A DNA stretch of 22,902 nucleotides from an uncultured Collinsella sp. (GTDB taxonomy: Bacteria > Actinomycetota > Coriobacteriia > Coriobacteriales > Coriobacteriaceae). The position numbers and the translations under genes are program-made. The notes below the pieces were generated by a model that saw only the letters and a program-made list of their open reading frames with translations, did not search any database and was not told where the DNA came from. The DNA lies in contig CAAELZ010000014.1 of NCBI GenBank assembly GCA_900756945.1, positions 1 to 22,902 of the forward strand. Direction: 5' to 3'. This document shows, piece after piece, positions 1 to 7,594 of the stretch; within the stretch, counting starts at the first letter, position 1; each line of letters starts with the position of its first letter.

Positions 1-6
1 CGCGAT

Positions 7-83
7 GGACCTGTAGCTCAGTTGGTTAGAGCGTCCGGCTGATAACCGGGAGGTCACAAGTTCGAATCTTGTCAGGTCCACCA
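7..83 (+). tRNA. tRNA-Ile (GAT), copy 1
   Basis: Complete cloverleaf. The acceptor arm GGACCTG (7-13) pairs with CAGGTCC (73-79), followed by discriminator A80 and an encoded CCA (81-83). The anticodon stem is 34-38/46-50 and the anticodon GAT is at 41-43. The T-loop TTCGAAT is intact. The gene is identical over 77 bases to the copy at 231-307. Confidence 0.97.
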
Positions 84-94
84 CTTTCTTTCGC

Positions 95-139
95 AATAAA
101 CACCCCAGCGAGAGCCGAGTCGCCGCTGGGGTGTTTATT
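95..139. terminator. Perfect 16-bp hairpin between tRNA genes
   Basis: Arms 95-110 and 124-139 are perfect reverse complements (16 bp) around a 13-base loop. The stem is A/T-rich at its base and G/C-rich near the loop, so both strands end in a short U-rich stretch (GTTTATT on the plus strand). It may terminate the first tRNA-Ile transcript or act as a processing hairpin in a tRNA precursor. There is no classical long T tract, so the terminator role is inferred. Confidence 0.6.
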
Positions 140-150
140 ACTGTCTCCGT

Positions 151-226
151 GGGGGTTTAGCTCAGCTGGGAGAGCGCGGGCTTTGCAAGCCTGAGGTCAG
201 GGGTTCGATCCCCCTAACCTCCACCA
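151..226 (+). tRNA. tRNA-Ala (TGC)
   Basis: The acceptor GGGGGTT (151-157) pairs with AACCTCC (216-222) with one G-T wobble. Discriminator A223 and encoded CCA 224-226 follow. Anticodon stem 177-181/189-193, loop 182-188, anticodon TGC at 184-186. It lies only 4 bases before the next tRNA-Ile, so the two are very probably co-transcribed. Confidence 0.97.
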
Positions 227-230
227 TGAT

Positions 231-307
231 GGACCTGTAGCTCAGTTGGTTAGAGCGTCCGGCTGATAACCGGGAGGTCACAAGTTCGAATCTTGTCAGG
301 TCCACCA
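231..307 (+). tRNA. tRNA-Ile (GAT), copy 2
   Basis: Exact duplicate of the tRNA-Ile at 7-83, including the encoded CCA (305-307). The anticodon GAT is at the equivalent position (265-267). It follows tRNA-Ala after a 4-base gap and is followed by a rho-independent terminator. Ile(GAT) and Ala(TGC) are the pair usually found in 16S-23S spacers, but no rRNA is visible in this window. Confidence 0.97.
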
Positions 308-321
308 TCAAAACTGTGAAG

Positions 322-352
322 AGCCCTGGGGCGTTGCCTCGGGGCTTTTTTC
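322..352 (+). terminator. Rho-independent terminator after the tRNA cluster
   Basis: An 11-bp stem (322-332 with 336-346, including G-T wobbles) closes a 3-base loop and is followed by a T run (346-351). It sits directly downstream of the second tRNA-Ile, as expected for the end of the tRNA transcript. Confidence 0.85.
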
Positions 353-379
353 TTGTCTGCGATAAATCTCATTTTGGTT

Positions 380-409
380 TTGTGTGCTGTGCGAAAGATT
401 GGGTAGTAT
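380..409 (+). promoter_or_regulatory. Putative sigma-70-type promoter for the BFN gene
   Basis: TTGTGT (380-385) and TAGTAT (404-409) are separated by 18 bases, in an A/T-richer stretch between the tRNA terminator and the BFN coding start. Matches to the -35 and -10 consensus are partial. Support comes mainly from position, because a terminator immediately upstream requires a new promoter here. Confidence 0.4.
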
Positions 410-465
410 AGCTATTCAATGCGGCGGGCTGCCGCGTGTTAACCGCTACGTACCGGAGGTGTTCC

Positions 466-966
466 ATGGTTCGTGTCGACATAGAGACCATCGTCATGGC
501 CGCCGGTCCCGTGCCATCGCTTATCGTGCTTCGTGAGCGCAGCAGCAAATCGGACTCGCCCGCGCCGCTGCGTTCCCTTTCCATTCAGACTGGTTCGTTT
601 GAGGCTGCGGCAATCAGCCGTGGCCTCGATAGCGGCCGAGCCGAGCGCCCGATTACCCATGACCTGTTGCTCGATACTGTTGGCGCCCTGGGCGCCAAGC
701 TCGAGCGCATCGAGATCGTTCGCGCCGAGCCGCCGGTGTTCTACGCGACGATCGTCGTACTGGCCGATGGTGACGAGTGCAAGATCGACGCCCGTCCCAG
801 TGATGCCATTGCTCTTGCCGTGCGCAGCAATGCCCCCATGTTTGTGGAGGACGACATCATGAATCGCCTGGGCACTGTTTCTACCCACGCCGAGGAAGTC
901 GACGACGAGCAGGAGTTCGAGAAGTTCGACGAGTTCGTCCATACGCTCTCCCCCGATGATTTCTAA
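466..966 (+). CDS. BFN-domain protein (bifunctional nuclease family, DUF151)
   Basis: A 166-residue protein of the BFN/DUF151 family. Characterised members (for example in plants and Thermotoga) are reported as small nucleases or as structural proteins of uncertain activity, so the biochemical role here is inferred from family only. Family hallmarks are visible: the IxxG-F-EAxAI segment near residues 40-50, RPITHDLLLD near residue 65, and the IDARPSDAIALAVR block near residue 110, followed by a hydrophobic APMFVEDDIM stretch. The acidic C-terminal tail after residue 135 is typical of actinobacterial members. ATG 466 is preferred to the upstream GTG 436 because GGAGGT (455-460) lies 5 bases before it. 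It is the first gene of a likely operon with the small ORFs downstream. Confidence 0.88.
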   Translation: MVRVDIETIVMAAGPVPSLIVLRERSSKSDSPAPLRSLSIQTGSFEAAAISRGLDSGRAERPITHDLLLDTVGALGAKLERIEIVRAEPPVFYATIVVLADGDECKIDARPSDAIALAVRSNAPMFVEDDIMNRLGTVSTHAEEVDDEQEFEKFDEFVHTLSPDDF

Positions 967-999
967 ATGCGGGGCGGCCAGGATGCGGAGTGTTCGCTG

Positions 1000-1356
1000 A
1001 TGGCCGGCGGTATGTCGGCCGAGGCGGCTGCGATCGCCCGCGAGGCCCAGATGCGCTCGGAGGCTTCTGAGGCGGCTCGCATTGCCTATGTGACGCAGGC
1101 CCGCACGCTTCGCGAACGCCGCGGCTCGTTTATCAAGATGGTTGTCATCTCCGCCCTTGTCGCGGCAATCTGCTCGCGCCTTCGTGGTACAGTTGGTGCG
1201 CTTGGGTTTTCGATCTCTACGGGCCTCGTGATCTGGGGCGTGGTCGATGCGGTAATGCTGACCAGTCAGATCAAGGTGCTCGACAAGCGCGCGATGGATA
1301 TGATGCGCGCCCGCGACGCTGCCGCCAAGATCGCCGCCGAGGCGCAAGAACTGTAA
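1000..1356 (+). CDS. Small two-segment membrane protein, function unknown
   Basis: I do not recognise this family. The product (about 118 residues) has an alanine-rich charged N-terminus that looks like an amphipathic helix. Two hydrophobic segments follow (around MVVISALVAAICSRL and the GFSISTGLVIWGVVDAVML stretch), then a short basic/alanine-rich C-terminal helix. This suggests a helical hairpin in the membrane with both ends on the same side. ATG 1000 is chosen because GCGGAG (985-990) lies 9 bases upstream. ATG 967, directly after the BFN stop codon, would add 11 residues but has no visible ribosome binding site, and ATG 1012 is also possible. The spacing suggests translation coupled to the BFN gene. 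Confidence 0.7.
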   Translation: MAGGMSAEAAAIAREAQMRSEASEAARIAYVTQARTLRERRGSFIKMVVISALVAAICSRLRGTVGALGFSISTGLVIWGVVDAVMLTSQIKVLDKRAMDMMRARDAAAKIAAEAQEL

Positions 1357-1386
1357 CGACGCCAGACTCGATGGGAAGGTCTAAAG

Positions 1387-1836
1387 ATGGCACAGGATAT
1401 GCAGGACGCCGGTAACGTCTCCGCCGAGCTCGACGCCATGGTGTGTGACCTGATCGGTGCGTTCTTGGACGACCTGGCCGCCGGTGAAAACCCTGGCGTG
1501 GTCGTGGCAATTGAGGATGCCGCTTCCAACCGTTATCTGGCGGCGCTCGATGAGGATGGCGAAGAGGCGTGCCTCGAGGCGGCTACCAACTTTATCTCCG
1601 AGCACAAGATGGGTCTTAAGGACGAGGGCCTGGGCCGTATCGCCCGCTATGCCATCGGCTACACCGGCTGCGTTGAGATTGACGGCGGCTATCACGACGC
1701 CCTGCTCGTGAGCTTCTTCGAAACCACGCTCGAGAGCGGTTTTTCGGCATACGTGCTGTATGAGGGCATGGGTGCCGGCGATGGTTTTATGTGGAGCGAC
1801 CCTGAACCTGCAGGTGAGGAAACCCCTCTCATCTAA
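1387..1836 (+). CDS. Conserved-looking acidic cytoplasmic protein, function unknown
   Basis: Unrecognised 149-residue protein with no signal peptide or membrane segment. It is strongly acidic. Its N-terminal half reads as helical (SAELDAMVCDLIGAFLDDLAAG), and the C-terminal half as mixed alpha/beta with glycine-rich turns. ATG 1387 has a purine-rich GGGAAGG (1372-1378) upstream. The codon usage resembles the flanking housekeeping genes, which supports a real gene native to this genome. It lies 30 bases after the small membrane protein on the same strand and is separated from typA by about 117 A/T-richer bases that probably hold the typA promoter. Confidence 0.75.
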   Translation: MAQDMQDAGNVSAELDAMVCDLIGAFLDDLAAGENPGVVVAIEDAASNRYLAALDEDGEEACLEAATNFISEHKMGLKDEGLGRIARYAIGYTGCVEIDGGYHDALLVSFFETTLESGFSAYVLYEGMGAGDGFMWSDPEPAGEETPLI

Positions 1837-1953
1837 AATCGCTAAAATAAACGAGTTTTCGGTAAAAGGCTCAATATTCCCGCTGAGCGTTGTATCGCTG
1901 GGCGGGCCGCATACGCGTGCCGTTTGTATATGGATAGAAGATAGGGGAACTAC

Positions 1954-3792
<1,839 letters not shown>

Positions 3793-3818
3793 GCGCCGGG
3801 CTTTATAGCTTTAATGAG

Positions 3819-3853
3819 AAAGGGCGTCGACCGCAATGGTCGGCGCCCTTTTT
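3819..3853 (+). terminator. Rho-independent terminator after typA
   Basis: A 13-bp stem (3820-3832 with 3838-3850, one G-T wobble), a 5-base loop and a T run at 3849-3853. It lies 27 bases after the typA stop codon. Confidence 0.9.
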
Positions 3854-3880
3854 GGTGCATGGGGATTGAGGCGGCCTACG

Positions 3881-3913
3881 CCACCACAAAGGTGCCTGTC
3901 CCCTTTGTGGTGG
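3881..3913. repeat. REP-like palindrome, perfect 12-bp hairpin
   Basis: Arms 3881-3892 and 3902-3913 are perfect reverse complements around a 9-base loop, with core GGTGCCTGTCCCC. The hairpin lies between typA's terminator and the 3' end of the convergent minus-strand gene. Similar GGGGACAGGCACC-type palindromes occur in many bacterial genomes as dispersed REP-like elements (general knowledge, not checked). No T run follows on either strand, so it is not a textbook terminator. Confidence 0.6.
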
Positions 3914-3920
3914 TTGGTGG

Positions 3921-5066
3921 TTAGGCGGTGGGAAGGCCTGGCGTGTTAGCCGGCTGCTGCGGCCTGAGGTGGGCGTTGTGCCAAATGATTTGGATGACGT
4001 AGCCGAGCGTGAAGACGAAGGCTACGCCGCTGACAAAGTTGCCCATAAGAGGAAGTGCCGTGAGCGCGCCCGCGACGATACCGCCCGCGGCGGCCATGGC
4101 GAAGCGGTTTTGGTTGTGTCCGACCATGCGTGCGATCGCGGTACCCGTAAATGCCGCCGAGACCAAAGCGATGCCGATGATGCTGCACATGAGGGCTCCG
4201 GCGAGCGACAGGCCTGCAATCGAGATGATAAGCAGCAGGACGGCGGGAGCGATGGCGACCGTGCCCAGAAGGCCACTTACCCACAGTGGCATGGGATGCT
4301 GATGGAGCATGCCAGCGGCGCTGGCGGTTGCGCGCGGAAAGACAAGCTCAAGCAGGATAGCGACAAAGCAGGTGGAAAGCGCTGCGGCAACGATGCCGCC
4401 GATCATGTCGTTGACCGTAGAGGTGTTCTCGTTCTCGGTCCGGTCGATCTTGAGGGCTCCAACCTGAGCGCCCTCGGCCCGCTCGGGGTCCTGTGAGACG
4501 TGGGCGTTCACCGTGCCGGTGATGCGGGCGTTTTTACCCAGGATGAGCTTGTCGGCCCAGACTTCAACATTGCCATCGACGGTGCCGTCGATGGTAACGG
4601 TGTCGCCGGCAAGCGCCGCCGATTTGGCGGAGCCGCGCAGGGCGACCGTTTCGCCCGCCGCGTAAAAACAGTTGGCGGTGCTGCCGGTGTTGAGCACGAC
4701 GTGCTGGCCGGCCACCGTGACGCTGCCATCGATTGCGGTTTTGGCGATATCGATGGTGCGTGCTGCCAGACGAACGGCGCCGCCTACGGTGCAATCGCGA
4801 ATCGACAGGTTCTCACCCGCCGCGATAATATCGCGGCCGATGGAGGCGTCGTCTAGGTTGAGACTTTGGCCGGCCCAGTACAGGTCGCCTTCGATACCGG
4901 ACGGAGTTGAGTCAACTTCGGTTGCGAGCACGTTTCCCGCGGTGTCGGTGCCGGCGAACGACACCGTGGGAAGTGCGGTGAGCGCGAGTGCAATCAGCGC
5001 GAATAGGATGGTGATGCGGGCCTGCGCTTTGTGGCGCCGGATCGACGGTACTTGGTTGCAAGGCAT
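3921..5066 (-). CDS. Exported bactofilin-like beta-helix protein with C-terminal membrane domain
   Basis: A 381-residue protein with a basic N-terminus and a hydrophobic signal segment (about residues 18-38, ending near VSFA). The next 160-170 residues are repetitive and rich in G, D, T and V (SIGRDIIAAGENLSI, TVGGAVRLAARTIDI, TIDGTVDGNVEVWA). This pattern is typical of polymer-forming bactofilin or right-handed beta-helix repeats. After a charged linker (about residue 210) come at least four hydrophobic helices. This agrees with a family of membrane-anchored polymer-forming proteins whose function is unclear, possibly envelope scaffolding. Start ATG 5066 is chosen over an upstream in-frame codon because AAGGA lies 6 bases before it (complement of 5073-5077). 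A perfect dyad at 5079-5103 sits just upstream of that site. Confidence 0.8.
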   Translation of the reverse strand: MPCNQVPSIRRHKAQARITILFALIALALTALPTVSFAGTDTAGNVLATEVDSTPSGIEGDLYWAGQSLNLDDASIGRDIIAAGENLSIRDCTVGGAVRLAARTIDIAKTAIDGSVTVAGQHVVLNTGSTANCFYAAGETVALRGSAKSAALAGDTVTIDGTVDGNVEVWADKLILGKNARITGTVNAHVSQDPERAEGAQVGALKIDRTENENTSTVNDMIGGIVAAALSTCFVAILLELVFPRATASAAGMLHQHPMPLWVSGLLGTVAIAPAVLLLIISIAGLSLAGALMCSIIGIALVSAAFTGTAIARMVGHNQNRFAMAAAGGIVAGALTALPLMGNFVSGVAFVFTLGYVIQIIWHNAHLRPQQPANTPGLPTA

Positions 5067-5078
5067 AGTGAATCCTTC

Positions 5079-5103
5079 GTTAGATACTCGACAGGTATCT
5101 AAC
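5079..5103. promoter_or_regulatory. Perfect 9-bp dyad in front of the bactofilin-like gene
   Basis: GTTAGATAC (5079-5087) and GTATCTAAC (5095-5103) are perfect reverse complements with a 7-base spacer. The dyad ends one base from the AAGGA ribosome binding site of the minus-strand gene starting at 5066. Its size and symmetry would suit a dimeric repressor (TetR- or MarR-type operators look like this). As RNA it would form a hairpin beside the ribosome binding site. No regulator gene is adjacent. Confidence 0.5.
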
Positions 5104-5172
5104 AGGGTACCCAACGCGTGGGCGCTCTAAAAGAACCTCTCGGTTGCATTTCGAAGGGTCGTGCCGTGCTGT

Positions 5173-5862
5173 TTACTTTTTACGGTGCAAGAAGCGCGCG
5201 ATATCTTCTTCGGTGGGGCTTTTGATGTCAAAGCGCAGCGAGAGCCAGCGCAGACCCATGGTCACGACAACGCATACGACCAGCGCGGCAACATTGCTCA
5301 TGAGGCCGCTCATGACGAGGGCTACATAGCTTGCCGATCCGGCGATGGCCGCGATGGCATAGAAGTTGGTGCGTTGGAAAATGCCCGGGACCACGCCCAT
5401 AAAGCCGTCGCGCAGCATGCCGCCGCCCACGGCGGTAAAGAAGCCCATCATGATACATACGGCGGGCGCAAATCCGTACACCAACGCCTTGTCCGCGCCG
5501 GTTGCTGCATAGATGCCGACCGAGATGATGTCGAGCAGGGGAATGAGTTTTTCGGGCTTATCGACGATTGCCGGGAAGATATAGATGATGGCGGCTGTGG
5601 CGATGGAGAGCGGTAGTGCCATGGGCTGGTTGAGGATGTAGACGTTGCCGACCTGGAGCGTCATATCGCGCAAAAGACCGCCGCCCAGACCGCAGACCAC
5701 CGCGAGCGCGACCGCGCCCACCAGGTCGAGCTTGTGCTCGCGAGCGACCAGCACGCCCGAGATCGATGCCGCGACAACGGCGAACATCTCGAGCCAAAAT
5801 GGGATAGCGACCATGGCATCCGAGGCGTGTGAAGTAACAGTCATAGCGGCGACGACGGGCAA
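5173..5862 (-). CDS. UPF0126/TRIC-type membrane protein
   Basis: A 229-residue integral membrane protein of the UPF0126 (YadS/YicG, Pfam Gly_transporter) family, structurally related to TRIC cation channels; some members are linked to glycine transport. The family's internal duplication is clear: two three-helix repeats, each carrying the glycine-rich kink motif, GGGLLRDMTL in the first half and GGGMLRDGFMG in the second. A basic C-terminus ends in HRKK. The preferred start is TTG 5862, because AAAGGA (complement of 5870-5875) lies 7 bases upstream. The ATG at 5844 has no good ribosome binding site. It is followed on the same strand, after 106 bases, by the bactofilin-like gene; the dyad between them suggests separate control. 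Confidence 0.9.
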   Translation of the reverse strand: MPVVAAMTVTSHASDAMVAIPFWLEMFAVVAASISGVLVAREHKLDLVGAVALAVVCGLGGGLLRDMTLQVGNVYILNQPMALPLSIATAAIIYIFPAIVDKPEKLIPLLDIISVGIYAATGADKALVYGFAPAVCIMMGFFTAVGGGMLRDGFMGVVPGIFQRTNFYAIAAIAGSASYVALVMSGLMSNVAALVVCVVVTMGLRWLSLRFDIKSPTEEDIARFLHRKK

Positions 5863-6166
5863 GATGAGGTCCTTTGATTCTCGGGTTTGAACAATGCCCG
5901 TACATAGTACATGGTTGGCGGCGATTGAGACCCTATTGCTCGGCAAACGGTAGGGACTGGGCGCGGGCGTGGCGTTACTGGAATGCCAGGGGTCCAAAAC
6001 ATGTACATCAGCCTCCAAAAACGACATTTTTCGACATCTTTGGAGGCTGACGTACATGTTTGGATTGGGTTCACAGCATGAGTGAGTTGATTTACTCACA
6101 TCCGGTAGATTTCCCCACTTCAACGGACATAAGAGTTGGATACCGGCTCAGAGCGAGAGGCCCTCA
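5863..6166. other. Intergenic region between divergent genes (304 bases)
   Basis: It holds the ribosome binding site of the minus-strand UPF0126 gene (5870-5875) and a short GTAC-ATA-GTAC palindrome near 5899-5909 that may lie in its promoter. It also contains the first hairpin repeat (5994-6063) and the leader of the gene starting at 6167. I see no further coding sequence. Small ORFs reading through the hairpin are incidental. Confidence 0.6.
5994..6063 (-). repeat. Long hairpin repeat, copy 1 (inverted relative to copy 2)
   Basis: Arms 5997-6019 and 6039-6061 form a 23-bp stem around a 19-base loop (6020-6038). Copy 2 at 7192-7263 is the reverse complement with only a few differences. The homology includes the loop and extends past the arm on the gene-facing side (TTTGGATTG here, CAATCCAAA there). 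The single arm mismatch is A-C on the plus strand but G-T wobble on the minus strand. Confidence 0.85.
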
Positions 6167-7174
6167 ATGGATACCCCTGTTCTCATTTCGCATAAAACCG
6201 CATGGCTTGTCCATCATGCACCCCAGAATTTGGTTCAGTCTCTTGCGCGGCACGACTACCAGATAGGCGCACAAGGCATCTCCACCCAACAACGCGTTGC
6301 GCGCATACGACAGGCACTTATCGACTGCGGCATTCCGTCCGATATGCTCAAGACTATCGATATCTCGGTTGTATTCGAATTCGAGCGAATTCGCACCAAA
6401 GGCGTCATTTGCCACATTCTTGGACAAAATCTTCCCTACGAGCATATTAACGAGTTGACGCCCGGAATCTTCATCACCGACGAAGCCTTCACCTTCGTGC
6501 TCGCTGCCGAGTGGATGGATAGGATCGAATATCTCGAATATGGCTATGAAGTTTGCGGCGATTATCGCATGAGGCTCAATCCCGCCGACCCTTATACCGA
6601 GCAACCAGCCACCACCTCCAAGGATGAAATAATCGAACTGCTCGATCGGCATCCCGGCAAACCCGGTGCCACACGTGCACGGCTCGCGCTCAGGCATATC
6701 TACGATCGCTCGGCCTCGCCTATGGAGACCGCTTCGGCAATCGCCCTCTCACTCCCAACAAGCGAAGGCGGCGTTGGCATCCGAGGTATCGAACTCAACA
6801 AACCACTCGAGATCCCTCAACGTCTCTGGCATTGCGCCAAAGCTCGAACACTTAAAATCGATGCGCTCGTTACCTACAAGCGCAGGGAGCTCGGTATCGA
6901 ATATAAGGGCGGTTTTCACGATGAGTTCGAGCGCAAAGGAGCAGATGCGGAGCGAGAGGCCGTTCTCTCCCAAATGGGATATCGAATCGTTACGCTCACT
7001 TCGGCTCAGTTCGGCAGCCAACTCGCCTTTCACCGCGCCATGAACAACATTCGCGAAGCACTCGGCATGCCTCGCTGTACCGACACCGGGCACCAGCGAG
7101 AGCAAAACGAACTACGCAAGGCTCTTATCCGCAACTGGAAAGGTATGCGAGACGAAGAGGCGCCTTCCGAATAG
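6167..7174 (+). CDS. Stand-alone protein with PD-(D/E)XK-like C-terminal domain (DUF559/AbiEi-like)
   Basis: A 335-residue protein. Its layout resembles a large actinobacterial group annotated as DUF559 or AbiEi-antitoxin-like proteins. The N-terminal part begins with ISHKTAWLVHHAP (residues 7-19), like the sensor/C-terminal segment of AbiEi. A linker region with RARLAL precedes SPMET (184-188). The C-terminal Vsr-like nuclease fold has D232 in KIDALV, E245 and K247 in GIEYKG, and H251. The D-x12-E-x-K spacing fits an intact PD-(D/E)XK site, so catalysis is possible but unproven. GAGAGG (6155-6160) lies 6 bases before ATG 6167. Base composition is clearly less GC-rich than the neighbours, with different codon choice. 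The gene is alone between two inverted hairpin repeats, which suggests acquisition as an accessory unit, perhaps for defence. No partner gene is present. Confidence 0.7.
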   Translation: MDTPVLISHKTAWLVHHAPQNLVQSLARHDYQIGAQGISTQQRVARIRQALIDCGIPSDMLKTIDISVVFEFERIRTKGVICHILGQNLPYEHINELTPGIFITDEAFTFVLAAEWMDRIEYLEYGYEVCGDYRMRLNPADPYTEQPATTSKDEIIELLDRHPGKPGATRARLALRHIYDRSASPMETASAIALSLPTSEGGVGIRGIELNKPLEIPQRLWHCAKARTLKIDALVTYKRRELGIEYKGGFHDEFERKGADAEREAVLSQMGYRIVTLTSAQFGSQLAFHRAMNNIREALGMPRCTDTGHQREQNELRKALIRNWKGMRDEEAPSE

Positions 7175-7191
7175 TGCCACTCCCGTGAGCT

Positions 7192-7263
7192 CAATCCAAA
7201 CGTGTACGTCAGCCTTCAAAGATGTCGAAAAATGTCGGTTTTGGAGGCTGACGTACATGTTTT
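7192..7263 (+). repeat. Long hairpin repeat, copy 2
   Basis: Arms 7198-7220 and 7240-7262 pair over all 23 positions on the plus strand if two G-T wobbles are allowed, around a 19-base loop (7221-7239) containing a repeated ATGTCG. It is an inverted copy of the element at 5994-6063. Together they bracket the gene 6167-7174 with the same end facing inward. Confidence 0.85.
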
Positions 7264-7275
7264 TGAGGGAAGGGC

Positions 7276-7300
7276 GGGTTCGAATCCCTCCTCCTCCGCC
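7276..7300 (+). pseudogene. tRNA-Ser 3'-end fragment (T-arm plus acceptor strand)
   Basis: These 25 bases are the perfect reverse complement of 7366-7390. They carry the 3' part of tRNA-Ser(CGA), from within the T-arm through the acceptor strand to the CC of CCA, but in the opposite (plus) orientation. The 5' half of a tRNA is absent: the sequence to the left is the hairpin repeat, ending 13 bases away. It may be a tRNA truncated by insertion of the hairpin-flanked unit, or a relic of an integration or inversion at the tRNA. Confidence 0.6.
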
Positions 7301-7324
7301 GTATTTGCTTGTAAGGGACTCTAA

Positions 7325-7351
7325 ACAAAAAAGCCCCCGTTTTCGGGAGCT
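7325..7351 (-). terminator. Terminator of tRNA-Ser(CGA)
   Basis: Read on the minus strand, an 8-bp stem (7344-7351 with 7332-7339, AGCTCCCG/CGGGGGCT, one wobble) with a 4-base loop is followed by a run of T (complement of 7326-7331). It lies 13 bases past the tRNA 3' end. Confidence 0.85.
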
Positions 7352-7364
7352 TTCTCAACCAAAA

Positions 7365-7455
7365 TGGCGGAGGAGGAGGGATTCGAACCCCCGTGACCTT
7401 ATACAGGCCAAACGGTTTTCGAGACCGCCGCATTCAACCACTCTGCCACCCCTCC
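7365..7455 (-). tRNA. tRNA-Ser (CGA)
   Basis: Class II tRNA with a long variable arm. The acceptor GGAGGGG (5' end at 7455) pairs with CTCCTCC, followed by discriminator G and an encoded CCA (7365-7367). The anticodon loop is CTCGAAA with anticodon CGA at 7419-7421. It reads UCG, a frequent codon class in GC-rich genomes. Confidence 0.96.
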
Positions 7456-7465
7456 GCGTGGGGTA

Positions 7466-7495
7466 AAAACAAAGCAGGCTCGAAGGCCTGCTTTG
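7466..7495 (-). terminator. Terminator of tRNA-Ser(GGA)
   Basis: A perfect 10-bp stem (7486-7495 with 7470-7479) with a 6-base loop, followed on the minus strand by a T tract (complement of 7465-7469). It separates the two tRNA-Ser genes into independent transcripts. Confidence 0.82.
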
Positions 7496-7503
7496 GAATT
7501 AAC

Positions 7504-7594
7504 TGGCGGAGAGTCAGGGATTTGAACCCTGGAGACGCTTTTGACGCCTACACGATTTCCAATCGTGCTCCTTCGGCCACTCGGACAACTCTCC
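7504..7594 (-). tRNA. tRNA-Ser (GGA)
   Basis: Class II tRNA. The acceptor GGAGAGT (5' end at 7594) pairs with ACTCTCC, followed by discriminator G and an encoded CCA (7504-7506). The anticodon GGA is at 7558-7560 inside a five-pair stem, and there is a long variable arm. It decodes UCC and UCU. Confidence 0.96.

Noticed and set aside
439..1347. 302-codon minus-strand frame opposite the BFN and small membrane protein genes
   Set aside because: The plus-strand BFN protein has family motifs and a good ribosome binding site. The antisense product is H/R/G/A-rich with no recognisable feature.
5841..6074. Short frames reading through both hairpin repeats with a similar peptide containing KDVEKCRFWRL
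   Set aside because: The shared peptide follows from the nucleotide repeat itself. There is no ribosome binding site pattern, and both frames run into unrelated flanks.
7276..7390. attL/attR pair of an integrated element at tRNA-Ser
   Set aside because: The two 25-bp copies are inverted, not direct, and only 65 bases apart, with no integrase gene in the window. The relic interpretation is kept only as a finding.
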